From an uncultured bacterium (GTDB lineage Bacteria > Vulcanimicrobiota > CADAWZ01), in contig CASEKF010000019.1 in NCBI GenBank assembly GCA_949288455.1, positions 13,036 to 77,035 on the forward strand: a stretch of DNA of 64,000 bases. The letters are read 5' to 3'. Of this stretch, positions 8,041-15,837 are shown piece by piece. Every line of letters starts with the position of its first letter. The first letter of the stretch is position 1. The notes below the pieces were generated by a model, which was not told the origin of the DNA, did no database searches, and worked only from the letters and a program-made list of their open reading frames with translations. Made by a program: the position numbers and the translations under genes.

Positions 8041-8811
8041 TCAATACAAAGGAATTTCCTCAATAACCATATCGTTAGGGCGCTTATCGGAAGGAGCTTG
8101 AGATGGAGCTTGAGATGGAGCCTCGTCCGGAACGTCAAGCTTAAGTTCTTCCGCTTCTCCTCCGGAAGATCCGGAAGGCGAAGGCGGAGACGCGGGAGAA
8201 CCCCCATGTTCCAAATTAATCTCCTCAACGTCGTTCGAAGACCCGCCTGAAGGCGGAGACGAAGGTTGAACTTTAAGCGGAATTTCGTCCGGCATAGGAA
8301 TATTGTCAATTATATCCGAAGATCCCGAATCATTTGCGGGAGGAGGAGAAGATGCCGAACCTGAAGAGGAATCAGGCGTTTCCGAATAATCGGAATTCGA
8401 AGAGGAAGACGCGCTGCGCTCTTCTCCGGTATTTTGATCGTCAACCGGAATCTCGCGATAATTTTGAGCTTCATTTTCTGAAGGAAGCACTTGAATATCA
8501 ATTTTAACCTTTAAGTCCTTAAGATATATCGAAGGATCATCTAAAAAAGATTTTTTACATATATTTCCACAACAATTAAATCTTTTGCCGGCTATTTCGA
8601 CATAGAAATCGCCGGCAGGATTCACGGGCTTATGACACACCGGACATCTTTCGACGTTTTCAGGAGTCTGCCTTTCCTGAGCATACAATTCGGGAACGTC
8701 TTTTGGAGTAAGCTTTTCTTTAAGAAAAGCGAAAGCTCCAAATACGGCGCACATACCTATAATTATGCCTATTAAAACATAGTGAACGGTATTAAGCTTA
8801 AATTTTTCCAT
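8041..8811 (-). CDS. Membrane-anchored YHS/TRASH-like domain protein
   Basis: A 256-residue protein with one N-terminal membrane helix at about 10-32. A metal-binding module at about 54-97 follows, with C-P-V-C-H-K-P-V and then F-N-C-C-G-N-I-C-K-K-S-F ending in DDPSIYL. This Cys spacing and the D-P-x-x-Y ending match YHS/TRASH domains, which bind or sense transition metals. The remaining 150 residues are a Ser/Pro/Gly/Glu-rich disordered tail, so several other open frames overlap but look spurious. The ATG has GAGGA 8 nt upstream. It lies just downstream of comEA (30 nt). Function unknown. Confidence 0.65.
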   Translation of the reverse strand: MEKFKLNTVHYVLIGIIIGMCAVFGAFAFLKEKLTPKDVPELYAQERQTPENVERCPVCHKPVNPAGDFYVEIAGKRFNCCGNICKKSFLDDPSIYLKDLKVKIDIQVLPSENEAQNYREIPVDDQNTGEERSASSSSNSDYSETPDSSSGSASSPPPANDSGSSDIIDNIPMPDEIPLKVQPSSPPSGGSSNDVEEINLEHGGSPASPPSPSGSSGGEAEELKLDVPDEAPSQAPSQAPSDKRPNDMVIEEIPLY

Positions 8812-8841
8812 AAAACTAGTCCTCTCGTCTGACGCAGTCGT

Positions 8842-9474
8842 CTATTCCGCGATCATATATTTTCGACAAGCCTCAACGATATTCTTTCTAATTCCGGGAA
8901 TATTTTCAAGTTCGTCCATACTATATATGCCGCCCTTTTCCCGTATATAAGAAAAAATTTTCTCGGCGTTTTTTTCGCCTATTCCGGGTATATTGTCAAG
9001 ATCTTTTTCCGTAGCGCCGTTAATATTAATTTTAGCCTCGCAGTCCGATAAAAAAGCTTCTTCAAATTTCTTATCGGATACTCTCTCGTTTTTCTTTTCG
9101 GCGTTCGAAAAAACAGGGATTTCAATACGTTCTCCGTCTCTCAATTTTCTGGCTAAATTAAGCCTATTAGCGTCTCCGCCGTCAACTACGCCTCCGGCGG
9201 CTTCGATTAAGTCTATGGCGAGAGAATCTTTAGGTATTTTATAAACTCCGGGATTTTTAACTTTTCCGCATATATGCACGTTTATAAATTCTAAATTTTC
9301 CGTCGATCGACTGTTATTATCCGCGGATTTAATATTATTATCCGCGGTCGCAACGACGACAAAATTCTCCTTGTCGTCTCCGTACGCCGCCATTTTCATA
9401 CTTAACGCTACGAGCGTTAAAAGAGCTATGCCTCCCAATAAAGCCGTGATCGCGTTAGTAAGTTTATTATGCAT
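8842..9474 (-). CDS. comEA: ComEA-type DNA-binding competence protein
   Basis: A 210-residue protein with an N-terminal membrane helix at about 9-30, an SLBB domain at about 65-120 (F-I-N-V-H-I-C-G-K-V-K-N-P-G-V-Y) and a C-terminal helix-hairpin-helix pair (KININGATEKDLDNIPGIG, then ENIPGIR). This is the standard ComEA layout: a membrane-anchored dsDNA receptor that hands DNA to the ComEC channel. ComEC is encoded at 42458-44728, so the pair is split in this genome. The ATG follows GAGGCG. The YHS-like gene lies 30 nt downstream and may be co-transcribed. Confidence 0.9.
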   Translation of the reverse strand: MHNKLTNAITALLGGIALLTLVALSMKMAAYGDDKENFVVVATADNNIKSADNNSRSTENLEFINVHICGKVKNPGVYKIPKDSLAIDLIEAAGGVVDGGDANRLNLARKLRDGERIEIPVFSNAEKKNERVSDKKFEEAFLSDCEAKININGATEKDLDNIPGIGEKNAEKIFSYIREKGGIYSMDELENIPGIRKNIVEACRKYMIAE

Positions 9475-9781
9475 AATTTCGCCTCGATTCTTCTAAAACA
9501 TAAACGTACGGAAAGTTCCCCGGCATATCTTTTAATATATAAAAAATTATGTCCAAGCATCTTTCTTGCCTTAAAGTATAAACGCGGAATATTTTGTTTT
9601 ATATTGAGAATATGTTAAAATTTAAACTTTAAATGTGAAATTTTTGTTAACCTAATAATATAACGGCGCCTTCAAACCTCAATAAAATTAACAAGGTCTG
9701 AAGACGCCGCCTCATATCGCAGACAATTCGTTTAAAGCGAAACTAATTAACGAAAATAAAAACTGAAATCCTGCGAAAAAC
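9475..9781. other. Intergenic gap between comEA and the permease
   Basis: A 307-nt A+T-rich stretch without a convincing reading frame. It contains the hairpin at 9664-9709, and presumably the comEA promoter on its left side. I could not identify a clear promoter match. Confidence 0.5.
9664..9709 (-). terminator. Hairpin after the permease gene
   Basis: Stem CGGCG/CGCCG extended by CTTC/GAAG and ACCT/AGGT with small internal loops, lying 73 nt past the permease stop on the minus strand. Only a mixed A/T sequence follows, so termination efficiency is uncertain. Confidence 0.5.
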
Positions 9782-11401
9782 TCATTCCAAATCCGAATCG
9801 CTCATCGGTTCTTTCGCTTCTTTCGTAAAAGAAAGGCCAAATACGATTAAAGCGAACGCAAAATAACCTGCGGTTATTTGATAAGTCAAAGTTTGAGCTA
9901 TAGGCTGAAGAGTCCAAGGAAGATACATACTTCCGTTTATATCGGCAGAATGAATAATTCCAAAAAATGACAGAAGAGCCATTATAAGGAGATAAACAGA
10001 AACTTTTTTCAAATTTCTATCGATAGTTTCGGCAAGCATACCTCCCCAAAGCATAGCGGTAACGATAAAACCGTTTCCCAACGCGAACGTCGTAAGCATC
10101 TCCGGAACCTTAGATCCCGAAGTCGTTACAGACGCGTTAAGCGTATCGACCGGAACTATGGTAGGAATCCCATATTTAATAGCCAACAGACGAGCGATAG
10201 TCGGGAAAAGAGCCAAAGCGACTGCGGGAGCATGACGTTTCGGACAAGTAACGAACGCCTGCGCAATAATGTCCAGAGCGACAAAAAGAAGAATAGGAGC
10301 AAGAACGGCCATCGGAATCAAAGATACGAAGAACGAAACGTAGCCTATTATTCCTCCAAGACCTATAAATAAACCGGTAGCTATAGAATAACCTACTCCG
10401 GCTCCCATTTTCTTATAAGCGGGCTGACCGATATAAGGAGTCGTCTGGGCTACTCCTCCGCAAATTCCCGCGATAAGAGTAGCGAAGGCTTCGGTTAATA
10501 TAATATGGCCGGTATCGTAATCGTCTCCCGCAACTTTTGCGCTTTCAGTCGTGTTTATGCCTCCTATAACGGTCAGAATAGCGAAAGGAATAGAGACCGG
10601 CAGGTAATGCAAAGCTTCTCCGAATCCCTTAACAAAGTCTAAGCTGGGTATAGGAAGAGTTCCAAACTGAAGGTGCATATCTACGGGAACATACTTAATA
10701 ACGTGCAGCCCAAATCCGAAACACAGGCCGTTTAAATGATAAAGGATCGTGCCGAAGACAATAGCCGCTAATAACCCCGGAATCTTTCTCGGAAGATCGA
10801 TTTTCGCCACCAAATTATATAAAACCAGACCAAGAGCGATTATCCCTATAACAGGCAATGAGTAAATTTCAAGCAGAGGGCCGAATCCCAGCAAGCCTAT
10901 CCCTATTCCCGCAAGAGATCCCAGAAGTCCCGCCTGCGGAACTATACGCCTCACCTTTTCGCTGCAAAAGGAAACGGCAAGCTTAAATATGCCGGTTAGC
11001 GCCATTGTGGCCATTCCCACGTACCAAGCCATATAAGCCGCGTCGTTAACGCTCATTCCTCTGCTTTGGCAGTTTATGAAAACCGGTCCCAAAACTACCA
11101 GAGCTATGCCTATACTAGACGGGGTATCAAGTCCGAGGGGCATAGCGGTAACATTTGCGTTCCCCGTTTTTTTATATAGCTTATATGCCATCCATGCATA
11201 TACAAAATCTCCAAATAAAACGCCTATAGCAGTTCCCGGAAACATCTTTAAAAAAATGATTTCCGCCGGGAAACCAAAACCCGCCACGAGAGTGCCGGAC
11301 AAAAAGGCAAGAACGGCCATATTATCGATCATTAAAGCGAAAAAACCGTTTAAATCTCCCTGTTTAAACCATTTGAATTCCTGTTCGGTGGACGCCGTCA
11401 T
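9782..11401 (-). CDS. Putative xanthine/uracil-type permease
   Basis: A 539-residue polytopic membrane protein with about 12-14 hydrophobic segments. It starts W-F-K-Q-G-D-L-N-G-F-F-A-L-M-I-D-N and carries NVTAMPLGLDTPSS at about 83-96. These features resemble a NCS2-related group usually annotated as xanthine/uracil/vitamin C permease. Substrate specificity cannot be read from the sequence; a purine is favoured by the xdhC, ygeW and ygeY genes nearby. GAGGAG lies 7 nt before the ATG. The IS200/IS605 element inserted just upstream may have changed its promoter region. Confidence 0.7.
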   Translation of the reverse strand: MTASTEQEFKWFKQGDLNGFFALMIDNMAVLAFLSGTLVAGFGFPAEIIFLKMFPGTAIGVLFGDFVYAWMAYKLYKKTGNANVTAMPLGLDTPSSIGIALVVLGPVFINCQSRGMSVNDAAYMAWYVGMATMALTGIFKLAVSFCSEKVRRIVPQAGLLGSLAGIGIGLLGFGPLLEIYSLPVIGIIALGLVLYNLVAKIDLPRKIPGLLAAIVFGTILYHLNGLCFGFGLHVIKYVPVDMHLQFGTLPIPSLDFVKGFGEALHYLPVSIPFAILTVIGGINTTESAKVAGDDYDTGHIILTEAFATLIAGICGGVAQTTPYIGQPAYKKMGAGVGYSIATGLFIGLGGIIGYVSFFVSLIPMAVLAPILLFVALDIIAQAFVTCPKRHAPAVALALFPTIARLLAIKYGIPTIVPVDTLNASVTTSGSKVPEMLTTFALGNGFIVTAMLWGGMLAETIDRNLKKVSVYLLIMALLSFFGIIHSADINGSMYLPWTLQPIAQTLTYQITAGYFAFALIVFGLSFTKEAKEPMSDSDLE

Positions 11402-11531
11402 ATTTAAACTCCTCTTAGAAAAAAAAATTTATTTTCAAGTCTTCGACAATTTTTTTTTCTATCCTTTGGTATACCTTAGAAAATTGTCCGTCTTCAATTG
11501 CTTACGCGAATTCGACGGACGCGCCTGATAT

Positions 11532-11552
11532 CCCCAGACCTGAAGGACGGGG
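11532..11552 (-). repeat. IS605-type right-end hairpin, outer copy
   Basis: On the minus strand this reads CCCCGTCCTTCAGGTCTGGGG, with a TTCA loop and a CCCC/GGGG base, preceded by GTAAAA. Sequences of this form often mark right ends of IS200/IS605 elements. It lies 80 nt beyond the inner hairpin, so it may be the true element end or the remnant of a second element. Confidence 0.4.
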
Positions 11553-11631
11553 TTTTACGGCGCTTTTCGATATTTTGGTGAAGTTCACAACAATTTGCTG
11601 CCTTCCGCGCGTTCTTTTGATCTTGACACTC

Positions 11632-11652
11632 CCCACGGCTAAAGCCGGGGGA
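11632..11652 (-). ncRNA. Probable 3' end of TnpB guide RNA scaffold
   Basis: On the minus strand the hairpin CCCCCGGC-TTTA-GCCGTGGGG is followed by AGTGTCAA. TnpB nucleases use an RNA (omega RNA or reRNA) made from the element's right end, whose last bases read into flanking DNA as the guide. If this is the true end, the scaffold would extend from inside the tnpB 3' end to 11624 and the guide would be the next roughly 16-20 nt (about 11604-11623). The feature interval covers the hairpin only. Confidence 0.55.
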
Positions 11653-11777
11653 TTCTCCTCCGAACTCAGCTTAGGGATTCCTTATTCATCGATTACTGCG
11701 TCCTGACCGTAGCCAAAGCGACTTACGCAATCTCCAAAGGCTTAAATTCCCGTGTGCCCCACGGTATGTTATTTTTC

Positions 11778-12890
11778 TTATGCTACAGAGTTATGCTCCA
11801 ATGCTTTTGCCAAGATATTTCTTGCGGCGTTTACGTCCCTGTCATGACGCATGCCGCATTCCGGGCAGGTCCACTTGCGAACCGAAAGGTTTTTTATTAT
11901 CTTGTTTTGATACCCGCATACATGACAGGTCTGACTTGACGGATAGAAGGTATCTACCTTTAGAACCTCGCCGCCATACGACTTGGCCTTATATTCCAGC
12001 ATACGAAAGAATTCGCTCCACGATACGTCCGAGATAGCTTTCGCCAATTTATGATTGCGCATCATGTTTTTTACCCGCAAGCGCTCGACGGCTATCGTTT
12101 GGTTTTCGCGAACAAGCCGTGTGGACAGCTGATGCAAGAAGTCTTTGCGAATGTCGGCTATACGTTCATGCACACGGGCCACGCGGACTCGCTGGAGTTC
12201 GCGATTCTTCGAACTCGGCATTTTGCAAGCAAGCTTGCGCTGTTCGCGAGCCAGCTTCCTTGACAGGCGGCGCAGGATGCGCGGATTGGCTACGGAGTTG
12301 CCGTTGCTGTCCGTATAGAACTCCTTGAGTCCTACGTCGATGCCTATCAGCCTGCCTCCATTGGGCAACGCATTGATTTTTTCTTCTACGCACAGCGAGA
12401 CATAGTATTTCCCCGAAGCCGTGCGCGATATCGTAGCATTCAGTATCCTGCCATCAAATTCACGGCTAAGCTTGGCTTTCACTAAGCCGATTTTCGGCAG
12501 TTTGATACGATTCCCGACAATGCGTATGCCGTTGCGCTGATTTCGGGTGCGATAGGATTGAAAATGGTTACGCTTCGACTTGTAGCGCGGGTATTTTGCT
12601 CTTCGCTGGAAAAAATTTTGAAATGACGCGTCAAGATTTCGAAGGGCTTCCTGCAGAGCCATACTGTCGACCTCTTTGAGCCACGAGTATTCGTCATAGC
12701 GTTTGAGAAGCGTCAGTCGGCCGGCTGTCTGGTTATAGGTTATAGACGTATGCTCAATGTTCCACGAATCTCTCCGCTCCGTCAGGAAGTAGTTATATAC
12801 GAATCGGCAGGAGCCAAGCGTTCTGTTGATGAGATCCGTCTGCGTTTTGTTCGGATAGATGCGGAACTTGTATCCCTTTGTCGATTCCAT
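11778..12890 (-). CDS. tnpB: TnpB RNA-guided nuclease of IS200/IS605
   Basis: A 370-residue TnpB, the compact RuvC nuclease related to Cas12. The split RuvC site appears intact: D185 in GIDVGLKEF, E269 in AVERLRV, and D352 in the DRDVNAARNIL motif. The zinc ribbon is present (C322xxC325 and C342xxC345). The N-terminal region (YKFRIYPNKTQ) is family-typical. The ATG at 12890 is preferred over upstream codons because AAGGAAG precedes it. It starts 4 nt after the tnpA stop. Length and motifs are normal, so the protein is probably active even though its partner TnpA is not. Confidence 0.93.
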   Translation of the reverse strand: MESTKGYKFRIYPNKTQTDLINRTLGSCRFVYNYFLTERRDSWNIEHTSITYNQTAGRLTLLKRYDEYSWLKEVDSMALQEALRNLDASFQNFFQRRAKYPRYKSKRNHFQSYRTRNQRNGIRIVGNRIKLPKIGLVKAKLSREFDGRILNATISRTASGKYYVSLCVEEKINALPNGGRLIGIDVGLKEFYTDSNGNSVANPRILRRLSRKLAREQRKLACKMPSSKNRELQRVRVARVHERIADIRKDFLHQLSTRLVRENQTIAVERLRVKNMMRNHKLAKAISDVSWSEFFRMLEYKAKSYGGEVLKVDTFYPSSQTCHVCGYQNKIIKNLSVRKWTCPECGMRHDRDVNAARNILAKALEHNSVA

Positions 12891-12894
12891 GATG

Positions 12895-13305
12895 TCACTT
12901 CCTTTGCGATGTCTTTTGGGTTTCGACGTACCGCTTGGCAACGGCGAGCGGCGCGCCTACAACGGTAGAACAAAAATAGGAGTTTGTCCGGAGCGTCGGT
13001 AGTTTTGTCGTCAGTTGTTTGAATTCCTGCCGAAGGATTCTTGACGTTTTGCCCTTGACGCGTTTTACCGCTTGACGAATGCCAAATTGCGGATCTACCT
13101 CAAGAAGCAAACGTACATGATCCGGCATTATTTCCATTTCGATGAGGCCGATCCGATTTTCAAGACACGCTTCCTTTACGAGTTCCTTCAACCGCGCGTC
13201 AAAGCCGTCAACCAGCGTCTTGGTCTATATTTAGGGCAAAACGCAATATGGTATTTTGCAGGAATATACGACATTTTTGTTTGAATGGTATTTTATATTT
13301 TCCAT
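12895..13305 (-). pseudogene. tnpA: Broken IS200-type Y1 transposase TnpA
   Basis: Homology to IS200 TnpA runs through all 137 codons but across frames. MENIKYHSNKNVVYSC starts at the ATG at 13305. A one-base gain in the A run near 13255 shifts to a frame reading KYHIAFCPKYRP. A one-base loss near 13225 returns to the first frame (TLVDGFDARLKELVKEAC). In addition, the metal-binding HUH motif, normally MPDHVHLLL, reads MPDHVRLLL, so its second His is Arg. The catalytic Tyr in KRYVETQ is kept. With two frameshifts and a lost metal ligand this copy should not transpose. The lower part (12895-13191) stays open but would need a TTG start. Confidence 0.85.
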
Positions 13306-13306
13306 G

Positions 13307-13326
13307 TTTGTATCATATCATACAAA
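13307..13326 (-). repeat. IS200/IS605 left-end hairpin
   Basis: TTTGTAT and ATACAAA form a perfect 7-bp stem with a 6-nt loop directly before the tnpA start. This is the position and size of the subterminal hairpin recognised by TnpA in this family. Confidence 0.6.
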
Positions 13327-13384
13327 TACATCTAATACAAATGGTTTACCCAAGTTAAATTTAAGGGCCAAGAAAGGATCGTAC

Positions 13385-14242
13385 ATGAATTTATTTAGCG
13401 TTAACGAAAATTATTTCGTTAAAAGAACGAAAGAAGAAGCTAAAGCTAACAATATACCTCTAACCGTTATCAACCCTATGGAAGTCGCTATCTTTCCGGA
13501 AGGAATAAAACTCGACGGAAAATATATAGACGCCTCTAAAACCAATTATTTTAGAGGCAGCGTAGAACCCTTTAAAAGAGAAAAAATAACGGCCGTAAAA
13601 ACCTTTCTGGAAAAACGGGGACATAAAATTATAAACAGCGCCAAAGGATGCGAAACAGCTTCTAATAAATGGAAAACCAGACAAGTTTTAGAGGCTTCGG
13701 GCATTTCTATGCCAAAAGCATGCCTGGCCGGAAATAAAGAAGACCTTTCGGCAATTTCCGAAACGTTAAAAGGATTTCCTCTGGTCGCTAAATCTTTCTA
13801 CGGATGTCGAGGCTCCGGAGTCATTTTTATACCGGACATAACGGTTATGAAATGCGTTTTCGATTTTTACGCGGCCTTAAAAACGCCGTTTTATTTCGAG
13901 GAATACATAAAAGGGGAAAAAAATTTTACGACTCGCATAATATGCATAGGAGGCAAAGCGGCGGCCACTCTCGCGATGGAACCGGATAAAGACGATTTTA
14001 GAAGCAACTCGCTAAAAGGGGGGAAAAACTTCAAATACGAAGCCGGAACAGAAGCGATAAGAGCGGCCGAAATCTCGGTAAAAGCATGCGAATTGGATTT
14101 CGCTTCGGTAGATATAATAGAAATTTTCAATCAAACCCCTAAAGTTCTAGAAGTAAATTCATCCCCGGGAATAGAGCTGGCCGAACAGTCCTCCAATAAA
14201 AACATAGCGGCTATATTTTTAAATTATTGTCTAACCGAATAA
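13385..14242 (+). CDS. ATP-grasp ligase, RimK/LysX-like
   Basis: A 285-residue protein with an ATP-grasp fold. The pre-ATP-grasp region covers about 1-75. Then come NKWKTRQVLEASGISMPKA (about 95-113), the ATP-binding V-A-K-S-F-Y-G-C-R-G-S-G loop, EEYIKGEKNFTTRI, and the metal-binding end V-L-E-V-N-S-S-P-G-I-E. RimK and LysX relatives join an amino acid such as glutamate to a carboxylate; the substrate here is unknown. ATG at 13385 follows AGAAAGGATC; an open frame reaching back to 13256 crosses the IS left end and is rejected. The insertion 40-80 nt upstream may have separated it from its promoter. Confidence 0.8.
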   Translation: MNLFSVNENYFVKRTKEEAKANNIPLTVINPMEVAIFPEGIKLDGKYIDASKTNYFRGSVEPFKREKITAVKTFLEKRGHKIINSAKGCETASNKWKTRQVLEASGISMPKACLAGNKEDLSAISETLKGFPLVAKSFYGCRGSGVIFIPDITVMKCVFDFYAALKTPFYFEEYIKGEKNFTTRIICIGGKAAATLAMEPDKDDFRSNSLKGGKNFKYEAGTEAIRAAEISVKACELDFASVDIIEIFNQTPKVLEVNSSPGIELAEQSSNKNIAAIFLNYCLTE

Positions 14243-14326
14243 AAAATAAAATCGCTCCGCCCCAACCGAGAAAGCCATATTCCTCGGAAAGCGCAAAGCG
14301 ACTTTACAAACAAACCTATAAAAGCT

Positions 14327-15526
14327 CTATGATAAAACTTGCTTTATGATGTCGATCGCCAAAAGAAGCTCTTCTTTCGTGATAACGAGAGGAGGAGCGA
14401 AGCGTATAACTTGACTGTGAGTTTCCTTGGCCAAAAGACCTTTTTCGAAAAGTTTTTCGCAGAACGGTCTGGCCGTGCCGGAGCTTTCCTTGATTTCGAC
14501 TCCTATCATTAAGCCTTTTCCTCGTATTTCTTTTACATGAGGCGAATCTATTTTAAGAAGTTCGGACTTAAACCATTCCCCTAACTCAGCCGAACGTTCC
14601 GGAAGCTTTTCTTCTTCGATAACCTCCAAAGCCGCTATTCCAACGGCGCAGGCAAGAGGATTTCCTCCAAAAGTAGAGCCGTGATCCCCGGGACGAAATA
14701 CTCCCAGAATTTCTCTCGACGAAACTACCGCCGATATAGGATACACTCCGCCGCCAAGAGCTTTTCCGACTATATACATATCCGGTTTTACGCCTTCGTA
14801 ATCACAACAGAATAATCTTCCCGTTCTACCGAAGCCGGTCTGAATCTCATCAGCTATAAATAACGAGCCGTTCGCCTTGCAAAGCTCCGCAGCCTCCTTC
14901 AAAAAACCTTCCGGAGGAATATTGATGCCGGCTTCTCCCTGCACCGGCTCTATAATAAACGCGGCCGTATCGGGAGTTAAAGTTCTTTTTAAAGCGTCTA
15001 TATCGCCGAAGGGGACTATATCGAACCCGGGAGTAAACGGACCGAAGCCGTCTTTATACTGTTCTTCAGTCGAAAACCCGACTATAGTCGTAGTGCGACC
15101 ATGAAAATTATCTGCGCAAACTATAATCCTGGCTTTATCTTTAGGAGTTCTTTTAATGTTCTGCGCCCATTTGCGAGCCGTCTTTATAGCAGTTTCTACC
15201 GCCTCCGCTCCGCTATTCATCGGAAGAGCCATCTCCATGCCCGTCATAAGACACAATTTTTTCAAAAACGGACCCATCGTTTCATTGTGAAAGCCTCTTG
15301 AAGTAATAGTAATCTTATCGGCCTGTTCATGAAGAGCTTTTATAATCTTAGGATGTCTGTGTCCCTGATTAAGAGCAGAATACGCGCTAAGCATATCAAT
15401 ATATTTTTTGCCTTCTATATCCCAGACCCATATTCCCTCGCCTTTTACCAAGACAACCGGAAGAGGATGATAATTATTAGCGCCGTATTTTTCAGCCTCA
15501 TAAATATATTCCTCGGTTTTAGTCAT
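14327..15526 (-). CDS. rocD: Ornithine aminotransferase
   Basis: A 399-residue class III PLP aminotransferase. It has [19 protein letters not shown], the cofactor Asp/Gln motif [14 protein letters not shown] and the PLP lysine in VGKALGGG (about residue 255). It matches the ornithine-delta-aminotransferase group, which turns ornithine and 2-oxoglutarate into glutamate semialdehyde and glutamate, closely in length and start ([16 protein letters not shown]). The ATG has AGGAGG upstream. A near-consensus promoter gives a leader of about 180 nt, hinting at post-initiation control. Confidence 0.88.
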   Translation of the reverse strand: MTKTEEYIYEAEKYGANNYHPLPVVLVKGEGIWVWDIEGKKYIDMLSAYSALNQGHRHPKIIKALHEQADKITITSRGFHNETMGPFLKKLCLMTGMEMALPMNSGAEAVETAIKTARKWAQNIKRTPKDKARIIVCADNFHGRTTTIVGFSTEEQYKDGFGPFTPGFDIVPFGDIDALKRTLTPDTAAFIIEPVQGEAGINIPPEGFLKEAAELCKANGSLFIADEIQTGFGRTGRLFCCDYEGVKPDMYIVGKALGGGVYPISAVVSSREILGVFRPGDHGSTFGGNPLACAVGIAALEVIEEEKLPERSAELGEWFKSELLKIDSPHVKEIRGKGLMIGVEIKESSGTARPFCEKLFEKGLLAKETHSQVIRFAPPLVITKEELLLAIDIIKQVLS

Positions 15527-15837
15527 ATAAAACAGCCTCCTAATTTAATATTTGACATATCCGCAAAATCCGTCAATTTTTCATAGCGAATAGGATAAAC
15601 CGCCAAACAAATATATCGACGCGGCTTGACAGCCCGCCGGAGATATTTCCACGGATAACGGCCTTTGCGGCCTAAAAATCGATCCTTATTTGATTTGCGG
15701 CAAATTTTATATAATTATATAGTGTAAATATAAATAAAGTCAATAGGATAACATAAAAACAATTATAAACTAAAATATACGTTAACGGCTCATTGTATTT
15801 GATAAAACCGGATTTTATCTCTACGTCTCCGCAAAAC
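15527..15837 (-). other. rocD promoter and long leader; sbcC 3' flank
   Basis: A 311-nt gap. The part 15527-15707 would be the transcribed rocD leader and contains G+C-rich self-complementary stretches, for example GGCCGCAAAGGCC near 15660-15672 and paired GCGGC/GCCGC-type segments near 15620-15640. No known riboswitch consensus is recognised. The part 15744-15837 is A/T-rich, with no terminator hairpin seen for sbcC. Confidence 0.45.
15714..15743 (-). promoter_or_regulatory. Predicted sigma-70-type promoter of rocD
   Basis: On the minus strand TTGACT (15738-15743) is followed after 18 nt by TATAAT (15714-15719). Transcription would begin near 15707, leaving about 180 nt before the rocD ATG. 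Confidence 0.6.

Larger units (their letters stand above)
11402..11777. other. Permease upstream region and tnpB 3' flank
   Basis: A 376-nt gap. Its left part (11402-11530) is A/T-rich leader of the permease; I see no purine-riboswitch core in it. Its right part carries two separate hairpins of the kind found at IS200/IS605 right ends (11532-11552 and 11632-11652) and the presumed TnpB guide-RNA scaffold. Confidence 0.5.
11624..13345 (-). mobile_element. IS200/IS605-family element (tnpA damaged, tnpB intact)
   Basis: The unit comprises a left-end hairpin at 13307-13326, a frameshifted tnpA, tnpB overlapping its end region, and a right-end hairpin at 11632-11652 followed by GTGTCAA. It is clearly more G+C-rich than its surroundings; for example 12181-12240 has 34 G+C of 60 by direct count. 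That supports recent transfer. Outer limits are approximate: the right limit is placed at the TTGA at 11624-11627 and the left limit just beyond the hairpin. These elements have no terminal inverted repeats or target duplications, so only alignment to an empty site could fix the ends. Confidence 0.75.

Noticed and set aside
7974-8501. Extra frames overlapping the YHS-like protein gene
   Set aside because: They arise from the repetitive Ser/Pro codons of the true gene and have no start signals or family match.
11402-11530. Purine riboswitch before the permease
   Set aside because: The conserved loop sequences of purine or xanthine riboswitches are not visible.
12051-12697. Plus-strand and minus-strand frames inside tnpB
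   Set aside because: They are by-products of its higher G+C content; tnpB itself explains the region.
13256-13384. Upstream extension of the ATP-grasp gene
   Set aside because: It crosses the left end of the IS element and the tnpA start; the ATG at 13385 has its own ribosome site.
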